Positions 24,741 through 34,000 of a stretch of DNA of 40,807 nt are shown here, in pieces. The notes under the pieces were generated by a model, which saw only the letters and a program-made list of their open reading frames with translations, was not told the origin of the DNA and did no database searches. The stretch's first letter is position 1; every line of letters starts with the position of its first letter. The position numbers were made by a program, and so were the translations under genes. The stretch is from Verrucomicrobiaceae bacterium (GTDB lineage Bacteria; Verrucomicrobiota; Verrucomicrobiia; Verrucomicrobiales; Verrucomicrobiaceae), in the NCBI GenBank assembly GCA_027487315.1, contig JAIYDW010000232.1:1-40807 (forward strand), read 5' to 3'.

Positions 24741-25649
24741 TCAAAACCGCCACGTAAACCCCGAATTGAAAAACAATCCCGAGTCCGCATCCGAAGCAAA
24801 CAGACTCTCCCCCCCGACCGTCTCCACCTCAATCTCACGGCTCACCATGTAGCCCCCACCCACAAACAACCACCCATTCCCAAACACCCGACGCTCCAGC
24901 CTCAGCCCCACTCGCGCCCCACTCCGGTCCAGATACGCATCCTGCCCATTCGCCGTCTCGATGTTCCACCGCCCACCGTCCGGATACGCCTCCACCGCCA
25001 CCCGCCAGTCATCCCCAGCCGCATAAGCCATCCGAAACCTCGGTCCAATCAAACTCGCCGTCAGCGCCTTCGTCGGCGTCCAGATGAACCCCGGCGCCCC
25101 CAAAAACCGGGGCTCACCAAACTCCTGGGAAAAGAAGCCACCACCCAGCAAAGTGAACTTCTCACTGAAGCGATACCCAATCCCCGCGATCCCCACCCAA
25201 AGAAACGAATCACCGTCAATCGCCTCCCCATCCGTCGCCATCGCCGGCCCCACCGACAAAAACCCCACCCAGGGCGAGTTCGCAGGACGATACACCAAAG
25301 ACCCGCTCAGATCGATCCGGTGCAACGAGTTCTGGCTAAAAAGCTCCGTTCCACTGCCATCAAACTCAGACAAACGATACCGCAGTCGGAACCCGTAAAA
25401 CCACGAATCCGTAATCCTCCCACCAAAAACCGGCGCACTCACCCGCGCATCCCAATAGGAAAAATCACCCCCAGCATCCAGATCCGCTGACGGCTCATAC
25501 GAAAACTCCAGAGTCGCCTGCCTCCCAATCGCCTCCCCAAAAGAATTCGGACTCCCGCTATCCCCAGCCACCTTCTCCTCCTCACCCACGCAAACGCCCA
25601 AACTCGAAACCATCAAAGCCAAACAACGACAAAAAGAGGACAAACGCAT
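24741..25649 (-). CDS. outer-membrane beta-barrel-like protein (DUF6268-like)
   Basis: 302 residues. The signal peptide region (FCRCLALMVSSLGVCVG) is followed by alternating amphipathic strands rich in Gly, Phe, Tyr and Arg (DSWFYGFRLRYRLSEF, VGIAGIGYRFSEKFTLLGGG, ARVGLRLERRVFGNGWLFVG). It ends in NSGFTWRF with the terminal Phe expected of proteins inserted by the BAM machinery. The overall pattern resembles the DUF6268 family, which has no known function. It is the last minus-strand gene before the collagen-like gene and is separated from the kinase gene by 202 bp of repeats. Confidence 0.72.
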   Translation of the reverse strand: MRLSSFCRCLALMVSSLGVCVGEEEKVAGDSGSPNSFGEAIGRQATLEFSYEPSADLDAGGDFSYWDARVSAPVFGGRITDSWFYGFRLRYRLSEFDGSGTELFSQNSLHRIDLSGSLVYRPANSPWVGFLSVGPAMATDGEAIDGDSFLWVGIAGIGYRFSEKFTLLGGGFFSQEFGEPRFLGAPGFIWTPTKALTASLIGPRFRMAYAAGDDWRVAVEAYPDGGRWNIETANGQDAYLDRSGARVGLRLERRVFGNGWLFVGGGYMVSREIEVETVGGESLFASDADSGLFFNSGFTWRF

Positions 25650-25851
25650 CGGTTAAAGTCTTACCTCCAACCCAACCAGAATCAAAAAGAAAACCCCAAA
25701 TTCCACCCTCACGTCAAACCGCCACCCCCTCTCCTTTCAACGTTCAAAGTTCAACGTTCCCCCCATTCGCGTCCTTCGCCCCATTCGTGGTCCCAAACAT
25801 TTCTGCCCTCAATCTTTCTACCAGTCCCCTCTCCTCAACACTGAATACTGA
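25650..25851. other. 202-bp spacer with three classes of short repeat
   Basis: Heptamers TTTCAAC GTTCAAA GTTCAAC GTTCC (25735-25760), three nonamers CATTCGCGT CCTTCGCCC CATTCGTGG (25764-25790) and heptamers ACTGAAT ACTGATT ACTGATC (25840-25860). The last run overlaps the kinase stop codon and encodes its final residues on the minus strand. No gene seen. Confidence 0.8.
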
Positions 25852-27462
25852 TTACTGATCACTCCCCCCCACCGGCCGCCGCCTAAACACCCTCCGCCAC
25901 TCGATCTTCTCAAACCTCGTCCGACTCCGGTAACTCCCCACCCCCAATCCCAGAGGTCTCGTCGCCACATCCCACTCCCAAACCTTCGACACACTCAATC
26001 GCTTGCCCTTGATCTCAAACGCCTTCTGAAACACCCCGTCCACACTCATTCGCACCTCATCCTCACGCACTTCCAAAAGCAGCTCGTATGACCGCCCATT
26101 CTCCAGAGGAAAACGAAAGCCATACCCCGCCTGCAGAGTCTCCCCGTCAATCTCCTGCACCCCGGCCAGCCCCTCCCTCCAGGAATCCAGCGACGCATAA
26201 CCCGTCCCCTGCTGCGTCCGAAAAAACACCGCCACCGCATCCCTTCCCGTCAGTCGCGTAAAACGCACCCTCACATCGTACGCCTTCGGCAGCGTCTCCT
26301 CCACTTCCACAATGCCAATCGTCTCATCCGTCGTCAGCACCCCGTTTTCATTCGTCCAGTCGCCCAGGATCACATCCTCATAAATGCGCGTGCCCGCCGC
26401 CGCATCCAACCACGGACCAAACTCAGGCAGCACCTCCTTCCTCGCCGCCTGCACCATCGTCCCGTGCACCGCAGTCCCGCCGCCCCCCTTCCCCTCCCGA
26501 TTCCACCACCCCCACCCCAGCACCATCATCCCCGTCACCACTGCCCCCCCTCCCATCATCAACCCCCGCCTCAGCCCCACCCGTTCCCCACCCCCATCCA
26601 GCGCCCGCACAAACGCCCCCACACTCTCAAACCTCTCCTCCGGCCTCGCCCTCAGCGCCCGCATCACCGCCTCGCTCACCCCCCTTGGCACCGCCCCGCG
26701 CACCTTCCTCGGCGCATCAAAATGCCCCCTCGGCACCTGCCCCGTCAGCAACTCATACGCCACCACCCCCAGCGCGTACACATCCAGCCTCGCATCCAGC
26801 ACCCCGCCCTTCAACTGCTCCGGCGCCATGTAACCCAGCGTCCCCACCTGCGTCCCCGTCAGCGTCAGCCGCCCCGTGCTCTCATCCACCGGCAGCGCCA
26901 AACCAAAGTCCGTCAGCCGCGCGCACCCACTCTCATCCATCAGCACATTCTCCGGCTTCAAATCCCGGTGAATCACCCCAAGCTCATGTGCCGCCGCCAG
27001 CCCCGCCGCCATCTCCTTCACCAATCGCACCGCCGCCTCCACCGCCAACCCCTCCGGATGCTGCGCGATCACCTCCCTCAGCGTCCCTCCTTTCACCAGT
27101 TCCATCACAATCGCCGCCCCCCCTTCCTCCAGCGCCTGAAAATCATGCACCATTACCACATTCGGATGTCGCAACTTCGCCATCCAGCTCGCCTCCCTGC
27201 CTAGCCGCTCCAAAAACAACGGATCATTCGCCACCTCCGCCGCCAGCACCTTCACCGCCACCTCCCGATCCAGGCTCACCTGCCTCCCCAGATACACCGT
27301 CCCCATCCCCCCTCTCCCCAGCCTCCCCTCAATCTCGATCCCACTTAACACCACCCCCTCCTCCACCCTCACCTCATGCGCCATCCCCTGCGCCATCAGC
27401 GCATCCGGCATCAACCCCGCCAGTCGGCGCCGCCGGGTCTCTCCATTCGCAGATTCCGCCAT
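25852..27462 (-). CDS. membrane serine/threonine protein kinase with C-terminal LamG-like domain
   Basis: 536 residues from ATG 27462 (a GTG precedes it). Hanks-type kinase motifs: Gly loop GRGGMGTV at 50-57, AVKVL with Lys71, Glu90, HRDLKPEN from 165, DFG at 185-187 and APE at 213-215; the domain ends near 290. One membrane helix lies at about 300-320 (LMMGGGAVVTGMMVLGWGWW). The roughly 200-residue outer part (DVRVRFTRLTGRDAVAVFFR, RSYELLLEVREDEVRMSVDG) looks like a LamG/DUF1080-type beta-sandwich and may bind a carbohydrate. The last residues and stop are formed by a heptamer repeat. It lies 50 bp after the ECF sigma gene, a frequent sigma-kinase pairing in this phylum. Confidence 0.93.
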   Translation of the reverse strand: MAESANGETRRRRLAGLMPDALMAQGMAHEVRVEEGVVLSGIEIEGRLGRGGMGTVYLGRQVSLDREVAVKVLAAEVANDPLFLERLGREASWMAKLRHPNVVMVHDFQALEEGGAAIVMELVKGGTLREVIAQHPEGLAVEAAVRLVKEMAAGLAAAHELGVIHRDLKPENVLMDESGCARLTDFGLALPVDESTGRLTLTGTQVGTLGYMAPEQLKGGVLDARLDVYALGVVAYELLTGQVPRGHFDAPRKVRGAVPRGVSEAVMRALRARPEERFESVGAFVRALDGGGERVGLRRGLMMGGGAVVTGMMVLGWGWWNREGKGGGGTAVHGTMVQAARKEVLPEFGPWLDAAAGTRIYEDVILGDWTNENGVLTTDETIGIVEVEETLPKAYDVRVRFTRLTGRDAVAVFFRTQQGTGYASLDSWREGLAGVQEIDGETLQAGYGFRFPLENGRSYELLLEVREDEVRMSVDGVFQKAFEIKGKRLSVSKVWEWDVATRPLGLGVGSYRSRTRFEKIEWRRVFRRRPVGGSDQ

Positions 27463-27512
27463 CACCCCTCATCAAATCCCACTTCCTCCTGTCCCGCAAG
27501 CACATCCCTCCC

Positions 27513-28238
27513 TCATCCCCCCGCCTGCAACACCCGCATCAAATACCCCATCTCCTCTTCCACATCATCCCCCTCCCCCTGCGTCTCCCGCACCTCCTCC
27601 CGCAGCGCCTCCCGAAACCGCGCCCGCATCCGGTGCACCGCCACCTTGAACGCCCCGCCCGTCAACCCCAGCACCCTCGCCCCCTCCTCCGCCTTCCCCC
27701 CTCCCGTCTCCCCCGTCAAAAACGGCCGCATCACCTCATACTCCCTCTCCTTCCCCTGCTCCTTCGCACGCCTCTCCACCCGCTCCAGCGCATGGTCCAG
27801 CACCGTCAGCGCCCATTGCCGATCATACAGATGCTCCGCACTCTCCCCCGCCACCTGCTCCACCTCATACCACGCCTCCGCCTCCCCCGGATCAAACGCC
27901 ACCACCTGCCCGCCTCCCCGCTTCTGCCTCGACTGCCGTCTCAGCTCGTCATGCACGTGCCGCTGAAACGCCGCCAGCAAAAACGTCCTCAACTTCCCCA
28001 TCCCCGCGTCCGCCCGCTCAAACAACCGCTTCTCCACCAACTCCATGAAAAAACCCTGCACATAATCCTCCGCATCCTGCGCGCTCGCCCCATAGCGCCG
28101 GCTCCACGCATACAGCGGAAACCAATACGCCCGGCACAAATCCTCCATCGCCCGCTTCGCCGCCTCCCCCTCCCCTTGGGATCGCTGCACCAGACTCCAT
28201 CGAGTCGGTTGAAAAGTCGCAGCGGGATTCTCAGACAT
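27513..28238 (-). CDS. ECF-type RNA polymerase sigma factor
   Basis: 241 residues from ATG 28238 (preceded by an in-frame GTG). Region 2: LCRAYWFPLYAWSRRYGASA, QDAEDYVQGFFMELVEKRLF and GKLRTFLLAAFQRHVHDELR fit the sigma-70 region 2 helices seen in planctomycete/verrucomicrobial ECF factors (typical RWSLVQRSQG start). Region 4: EGARVLGLTGGAFKVAVHRM RARFRE is the promoter -35 binding HTH. A roughly 50-residue linker separates the regions. The downstream kinase probably controls it by phosphorylation or shares its regulon (inference from pairing). Divergent, 56 bp away, is the gene for the giant FG-GAP protein, a likely target. Confidence 0.93.
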   Translation of the reverse strand: MSENPAATFQPTRWSLVQRSQGEGEAAKRAMEDLCRAYWFPLYAWSRRYGASAQDAEDYVQGFFMELVEKRLFERADAGMGKLRTFLLAAFQRHVHDELRRQSRQKRGGGQVVAFDPGEAEAWYEVEQVAGESAEHLYDRQWALTVLDHALERVERRAKEQGKEREYEVMRPFLTGETGGGKAEEGARVLGLTGGAFKVAVHRMRARFREALREEVRETQGEGDDVEEEMGYLMRVLQAGG

Positions 28239-28294
28239 CACAATTCACATTTTTTTCGTAACCGCGGCGTCTCCTTGTCGAAAACACTAGTGAG
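28239..28294. promoter_or_regulatory. 56-bp divergent promoter region (sigma factor / FG-GAP gene)
   Basis: It separates the ATG starts of the minus-strand sigma gene (28238) and the plus-strand surface protein gene (28295), so both promoters must lie here or inside the genes. An A/T-rich patch (TTTTTTT near 28250) is the only notable element in this GC-rich context. Confidence 0.4.
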
Positions 28295-31021
28295 ATGAAA
28301 CCTTCCTTCACCCCGCGCGGACTTGCCATTTGTAGCGCCTTCCTCCTCCTCCTGCAACCCGCCCTTGCCCAATCCCCCGCCGTCTCCAAGCTCTTCGCCG
28401 GCCAAATCACCACCCCCAGCGTCGAACCCCAATTCGGCTCCGCCATCGCCCTCTCCGACCGCTGGCTCGTCATCGGCGAGCCCCTCAACGACGAAACCTT
28501 CGAAAACGCCGGCGCCGTCCATGTCTTCGATGCCACCTCCGGCAGATACCTCCGCAAACTCGTCCCCGACGACACCCCGGACAGCCGCATCTTCGGCACC
28601 CCCCTTGCCATCCATGGCGACCTCCTCATCGCTGGCGCCTACACAGACTCCGAATCCGCCCCAGTCTCCGGCGCCGCCTACGTCTTCGACCTCCGTTCGG
28701 GCCGCCAACTCCGCAAACTCAAAGCCAACGATGCCGATAACGTCGACTTCTTCGGCGCCTCCGTCGCCATCTACGGCAACCGCGCCCTCGTCGGTGCCTT
28801 GCTCGACGACCAACTCGGCAACAACGCCGGCGCCGCCTACCTCTTCGATCTCGATACCGGCGCACAAATCGCCAAACTCACCGCCAGCGACGGCGCCGCC
28901 AACCACCAGTTCGGTCAAGCCCTCGCCCTCAGTGGCAACGTCGCCCTCATCGGCGCTCCCGGTGCCACCGGCCTCGTCGCCAACTCCGGCGCCGCCTACC
29001 TCTTCGACATCGCCAGCGGCATCGAAACCAAAAAAATCACCGGCTCCGCTGCCGTCGCCGGCAACCAATTCGGCAGCTCGGTCGCCCTCGACGGCACCCT
29101 CGCCCTCATCGGAGCCCCCAACAACGCCGCCCTCGGTCTCGACGCCGGCATGGCCTACTTCTTTGACATCACCACGGGCTCCGAACTCGCCCGCATCATC
29201 AACAGCCTCTACGGTGGCCCCGGCGAGCTCTTCGGCTCCCGTGTCGCCCTCCACGCTGGCATCGCCCTCGTCGGCGCTCCCGGCGCTGACGCCTTCACCG
29301 GGGCCGCCTATCAGATCGACCTCCGCTCCGGCATGGTCCTCCGCCGCTTCCTCGCCCCCGATGCCGATCCCGATGATCGCTTCTCCGCCGGTCTCGCTGT
29401 CTTCGGAACCCAGGCCGCTTTCGGCTCCCCGCGCGATGCCGACCTCGGCACCAACGCCGGCGCCGCTTACCGCTTCCGCTCCCTCGTCGGCACCCTCCCC
29501 ACCAAAACCCTCGCCAGCACCGGCAACTTCGCCCCCGCCTTCCCCGGCGCCTCCTTCTCCGCCCTAGCCAATCCCTGCATCAACCCCGCCGGCCGCTACA
29601 TGCTCGACGCCCGCCTCCGCGGCCCCAACACCTCCGCCGGTCGCGACCGCGGCCTCTGGTCCACCCTCGGCAGCCCCAATGAAACCCTCTCCCTCCTCCT
29701 CCAAAGCCGCGCCCCACTCGACCCCCTCGGCCCCGCCTTCACCGGCACCCGCGCCGCCGCCCTCACCGGCATCGCCATGAATCAAAATCAGCACGCCCTC
29801 CTGCAATTGACCCTCTCCGGACCCGGCACCGGCCCCGGCCGCAATCAAGCCCTCCTCACCGACAACGGCACCGCCCTCGCCCCCATCACCCGCACTGGCG
29901 CAGCCCTCCCCATCCTCGGCGGCGCCTCCCTCAGCTCCATCCGTCAGACCGCGCAAAACCGCAACGTCGCCACCCCCCGCGTCGCCCTCACCTACCTCCT
30001 TCGCCGCGAACCCTCCCTCGCCACCGCCGCCTCCGACTCCGGCCTCCTCTTCGCCGACCACGCCACCGGCCTCCTCATCGACGGCACCGCCCGCGAGTCC
30101 ACCCCCGCCCCTGTCGCCGGCCTCTTCGGCCAGTTCACCGGCCGCGTCGCCATCTCGAACCTCAGCGCCGTCTTCTCCGCTGACCACATTCTCAACGACA
30201 CCACCACCGTCCGCGCCCTCTTCAAACGCCCCGCCGGCGGACCCTCCGACCTCGTCGTCGACTCCGGCGTCGCCGCTCCCGGCACCGGCGGCGCCCTCTT
30301 CCGCTTCTTCCTTGGTGAAGGCGTCACCACCTCCGACGCCGCCCTCTTCCGCGCCACCCTCTCCGGCCCCGGCGTCACCTCCGCCAACAACGAAGGCCTC
30401 TGGCACCAAAGCGTCGACCTCGTCGCCCGCAAAGGCTCACCCGTCCCCGGCCTCTCCGCCGCCATCACCTGGTCCCGCTTTCTCGGCTTCTGGCCCGTCG
30501 CCAACAACGGCATGATCTTCCACGCCGTCATCAAAGGCCCCGGCATCAATGCCTCCAACAACACCGGCCTCTGGGCCCTCCAGGAAGACGGCACCACCCT
30601 CAGCCTCCTCCGCCTCGGCGATCCCCTCTCCCACGCCGACCGCCCACGCGTCCGCACCCTCCAGCGCATCGATGTCGACCCCGCCTCCGGCCGCTACACC
30701 GTCCTCGTCTCCCTCACCGGCTCGCCCACCCTCAATCAGGCCCTCCTCGCCGGCTCCCTCGCCCTCGGAAATCCCACCGACCAAACTTCCCTCCGCCTCC
30801 CCCAAATCAAACTCCGCAAAGGCCTGCCCTTCACCGAGCTCGACGGCTCCACTCACACCCTCCGCAGCCTCTCCCTTCGCCCCACCACCGACCCCACCGG
30901 CAGCGGCGCCAAAGGCCTCGCCCACATCCTCAACGCCAATGGCCAAATCATCCTCTCCGTCGTCGCGGGCGACCGCGCCACCCGCCTCCTCGGCCACCAG
31001 GAAATCTCCCTCAAACCGTAA
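28295..31021 (+). CDS. secreted FG-GAP beta-propeller protein with GLW repeats
   Basis: 908 residues with signal peptide (LAICSAFLLLLQPALAQ). About residues 40-395 form seven propeller-like units with the pattern FGSAIAL-x-D-x-x-LVIGEP ... NAGAVHVFD-x-x-SG (also GAAYVFDLRSG, GAAYLFDLDTG, GAAYLFDIASG, GMAYFFDITTG). This is the FG-GAP type with GA-YLFD strands. The second half holds irregular units ending in NNxGLW or RNQALL preceded by GPGxxxx (GPNTSAGRDRGLW, GPGTGPGRNQALL, GPGVTSANNEGLW, GPGINASNNTGLW), a pattern I know from verrucomicrobial surface proteins with no function assigned. The next gene begins 15 bp downstream and is probably co-transcribed. Confidence 0.88.
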   Translation: MKPSFTPRGLAICSAFLLLLQPALAQSPAVSKLFAGQITTPSVEPQFGSAIALSDRWLVIGEPLNDETFENAGAVHVFDATSGRYLRKLVPDDTPDSRIFGTPLAIHGDLLIAGAYTDSESAPVSGAAYVFDLRSGRQLRKLKANDADNVDFFGASVAIYGNRALVGALLDDQLGNNAGAAYLFDLDTGAQIAKLTASDGAANHQFGQALALSGNVALIGAPGATGLVANSGAAYLFDIASGIETKKITGSAAVAGNQFGSSVALDGTLALIGAPNNAALGLDAGMAYFFDITTGSELARIINSLYGGPGELFGSRVALHAGIALVGAPGADAFTGAAYQIDLRSGMVLRRFLAPDADPDDRFSAGLAVFGTQAAFGSPRDADLGTNAGAAYRFRSLVGTLPTKTLASTGNFAPAFPGASFSALANPCINPAGRYMLDARLRGPNTSAGRDRGLWSTLGSPNETLSLLLQSRAPLDPLGPAFTGTRAAALTGIAMNQNQHALLQLTLSGPGTGPGRNQALLTDNGTALAPITRTGAALPILGGASLSSIRQTAQNRNVATPRVALTYLLRREPSLATAASDSGLLFADHATGLLIDGTARESTPAPVAGLFGQFTGRVAISNLSAVFSADHILNDTTTVRALFKRPAGGPSDLVVDSGVAAPGTGGALFRFFLGEGVTTSDAALFRATLSGPGVTSANNEGLWHQSVDLVARKGSPVPGLSAAITWSRFLGFWPVANNGMIFHAVIKGPGINASNNTGLWALQEDGTTLSLLRLGDPLSHADRPRVRTLQRIDVDPASGRYTVLVSLTGSPTLNQALLAGSLALGNPTDQTSLRLPQIKLRKGLPFTELDGSTHTLRSLSLRPTTDPTGSGAKGLAHILNANGQIILSVVAGDRATRLLGHQEISLKP

Positions 31022-31036
31022 CTCACACTGCTTGCA

Positions 31037-34000
31037 ATGAAGCCCCTCGCCTTCGCCCTCCTCCTCCTCGCCACCACCTCCCACGCCGCCCTCCTCCACC
31101 GCTGGTCCTTCAACGCCCCGCCTGCCAACACCCCTTCCGGCACCACCTTCACCGACAGCCTCTCCAGCACCCCCCTCACCGTCAGCGGCCTCGGCGCCAC
31201 TCTCGACGGCACCCGCATCATCCTTCCCGGCACCACCACCAGCGGCACCCAGGAGTCCCAGATCGCCGCCTACCTCAACCTCCCAAACGGCCTCATCTCC
31301 TCCAAAACCCACCTCACGGTCGAAGTCTGGGCCGCCCCCCTCTCCGCACGCTTCTTCCAGCCCCTCTTCGACTTCGGTCGCATGAACCATCCCGGCGATG
31401 GCGCGGGCGCTCCAGGCGAATGGACCGGCACCACCCCCGCCTGGCCTCCCACCTCCGAAACCAGCGACGGCATCGCCCTCCTCTTCAATCGCTTCACCGA
31501 CCTCAACACCCAACGCCAAGGCTCCCGCCTCAACAACGCCAACCCCGTCTACCTCGACTCCAACCTCCCCACCACCGCAGGCACCACCTACCACTACGTT
31601 TTCACCTTCACCGACACCCCCGCCGGCGGCACCGTCGCCTGGTATCGCAACGCCTCCCTCGTCGCCTCCACCAACGTCGATTTCCACCTCTCTGACATCG
31701 AGGACGTCAACAACTGGTTCGGCCGCTCCCAGTGGAACATCCTCTCCAATGCCCACGCCGCCTACTCCGAAATCCGCCTCTACGATCAAGCCCTCTCCCC
31801 CACTGAAATCACCGCCAGCCGCGACGCCGGACCGGACACCCTTCTCCCACCGCCCGTCCTCCAGCCTGACGCCGCCACCCTCCATCACCTCCAAAAAATC
31901 CGCCTCCCCGTCCTTGCCAACGACGCCCCCGGCACCTACCCCGCCACCATCGAAATCGTCACCCCTCCCCTCCACGGCACCGCCACCCCCGACCCCGCCG
32001 GCCGCATCCTCTACCACCACACCACCGGCACCCCCGTCTCCGACTCCTTCACCTACCGCGTCAACAGCGCCTCCGGCTTCAGCACCCCCGTCTCCGTCAC
32101 CCTCACCTTCGCCACCTCCCTCCGCCTCCCCAACACCTCCCTCAACGTCCCCTCCTCCCCACCCCCCACCACCATCTCCCACGAGCCCGCCTTCCCCTCG
32201 CTCACCTTCGCCCAGCCCGTCGCCATCGCCTCCGTCCCCGGCGACACCCAGCGCCTCTTCATCGTCGAGCGCATGAACGGCATCCGCGTGATCCCGAACG
32301 TCACCGCCCAGCCTCCCACCTCCTCCGTCTTCCTCAACCTCGCCGCCCTCCTCGCCTCCCGTGGCGAATCCATCAGCAACACCTACGACCAGGGCCTCCT
32401 CAGCCTCGCCTTCCACCCCCAGCACCTCCTCAATCGCCAGTTCTTCATCTTCTACAGCGTCCGCATCGGCACCCAGGAATTCTTCCGCATCTCCCGCTTC
32501 AATACCATCCTCGGTCAGCCCAACGTCGCCGACCCCGCCTCCGAACTCATCCTCATCCAGCAGCTCGACCCCAACGGCTACCACCTCGGCTCCGACATGC
32601 ACTTCGGCACCGACGGCTTCCTCTACATCGCTCTCGGCGACGGCGGCGGCCAAAACGACTCCCGCCAGGTCTCCCAGCGCATCAACCAGGACTTCTTCTC
32701 CGCCATGCTCCGCATCGATGTCGACAAAACCCCCGGCAACCCCGAGCCCAACCCCCACCCCTCCGTCCCCACCGACGCCGGCATCGCCCGCTACTCCATC
32801 CCGGCCACCAACGCCTTCTACACGACCAACCCCACCATCACCTTCAACGGCGCCTCCCTCCCCGCCAACTCCGTCCGCACCGAGTTCTTCGCCGTCGGCC
32901 TCCGCAGCCCCTGGCGCTTCTCCATCGATCCCCCCACCGGCGAAATCTGGCTCGCCGATGTCGGCCAAATCACCTTCGAGGAAATCAACCTCATCACCCT
33001 CGGCGGCAACTACGGCTGGTCCTTCCGCGAAGGCACCGCCAACGGCCCCCAAAACTGGCGCGCCCCTGTCGGCTTCACCTCCATCCCTCCCCTCTACCAA
33101 TACGGCAATCCCACCCCCGGCAGCTACAACCGCTCCGTCACCGGCGGCCTCGTTTACCGCGGCACCCGCATCCCCTCCCTCTCCGGTGCCTACCTCTTCG
33201 CCGACTACCTCACCGGCGACATCTCCAGCCTCACCCGCAACGGCCCCGACGTCACCGTCCAGCGCGTCACCGGCGCCTCCAACATCGTCGCCTTCGGTGC
33301 GGACCCCTCCAACCAAGACCTCCTCATGGCTGACATCGCCACCGGCGTCATCCGCCGCCTCGTCCAGGGCAGCGACGACACCGCCTTCCCCGCCACCCTC
33401 TCCGCCACCGGCCTCTTCGCCGACCTCACCGATCTCTCCCCCGCCCCCGGCCTCCTCCCCTACACCCCCAACCTCAGCTTCTGGAGCGACCACGCCATCA
33501 AACGCCGCTGGTTCATCATCCCCAACGACGCCGACCTCACCTGGATCCGCAATGGCCCCTGGTCCTACCCCGACGGCATGATCTGGGTCAAACACTTCGA
33601 CCTCGAACTCACCCGCGGCGACCCCGCCACCTCCCGCCGCATCGAAACCCGTCTCCTCGTCAAAAACGCCACCGGCAGCTACGGCGTCAGCTACCGCTGG
33701 AACGACGCCCAAACCGACGCCACCCTTGTCCCCGACGCCGGCCTCGACCTCCCCCTCGACATCATCGAAAACGGCTCCCCTCGCGTCCAAAACTACCGCA
33801 TCCCCAGCCGCTCCCAGTGCCTCTCCTGCCACAACCCCCAGGCCGGCCACGCCCTCAGCTTCGACACCCCCCAGCTCAACCGCCACGCCACCATCCACGG
33901 CCACTCCGGAAACCAGCTCCAACTCCTCCACACCTCCGGCTACTTCACCAATACACCCGACTCCCCAAACCTCCTCCCCCGTCACGTCCGGCCAGACGAA

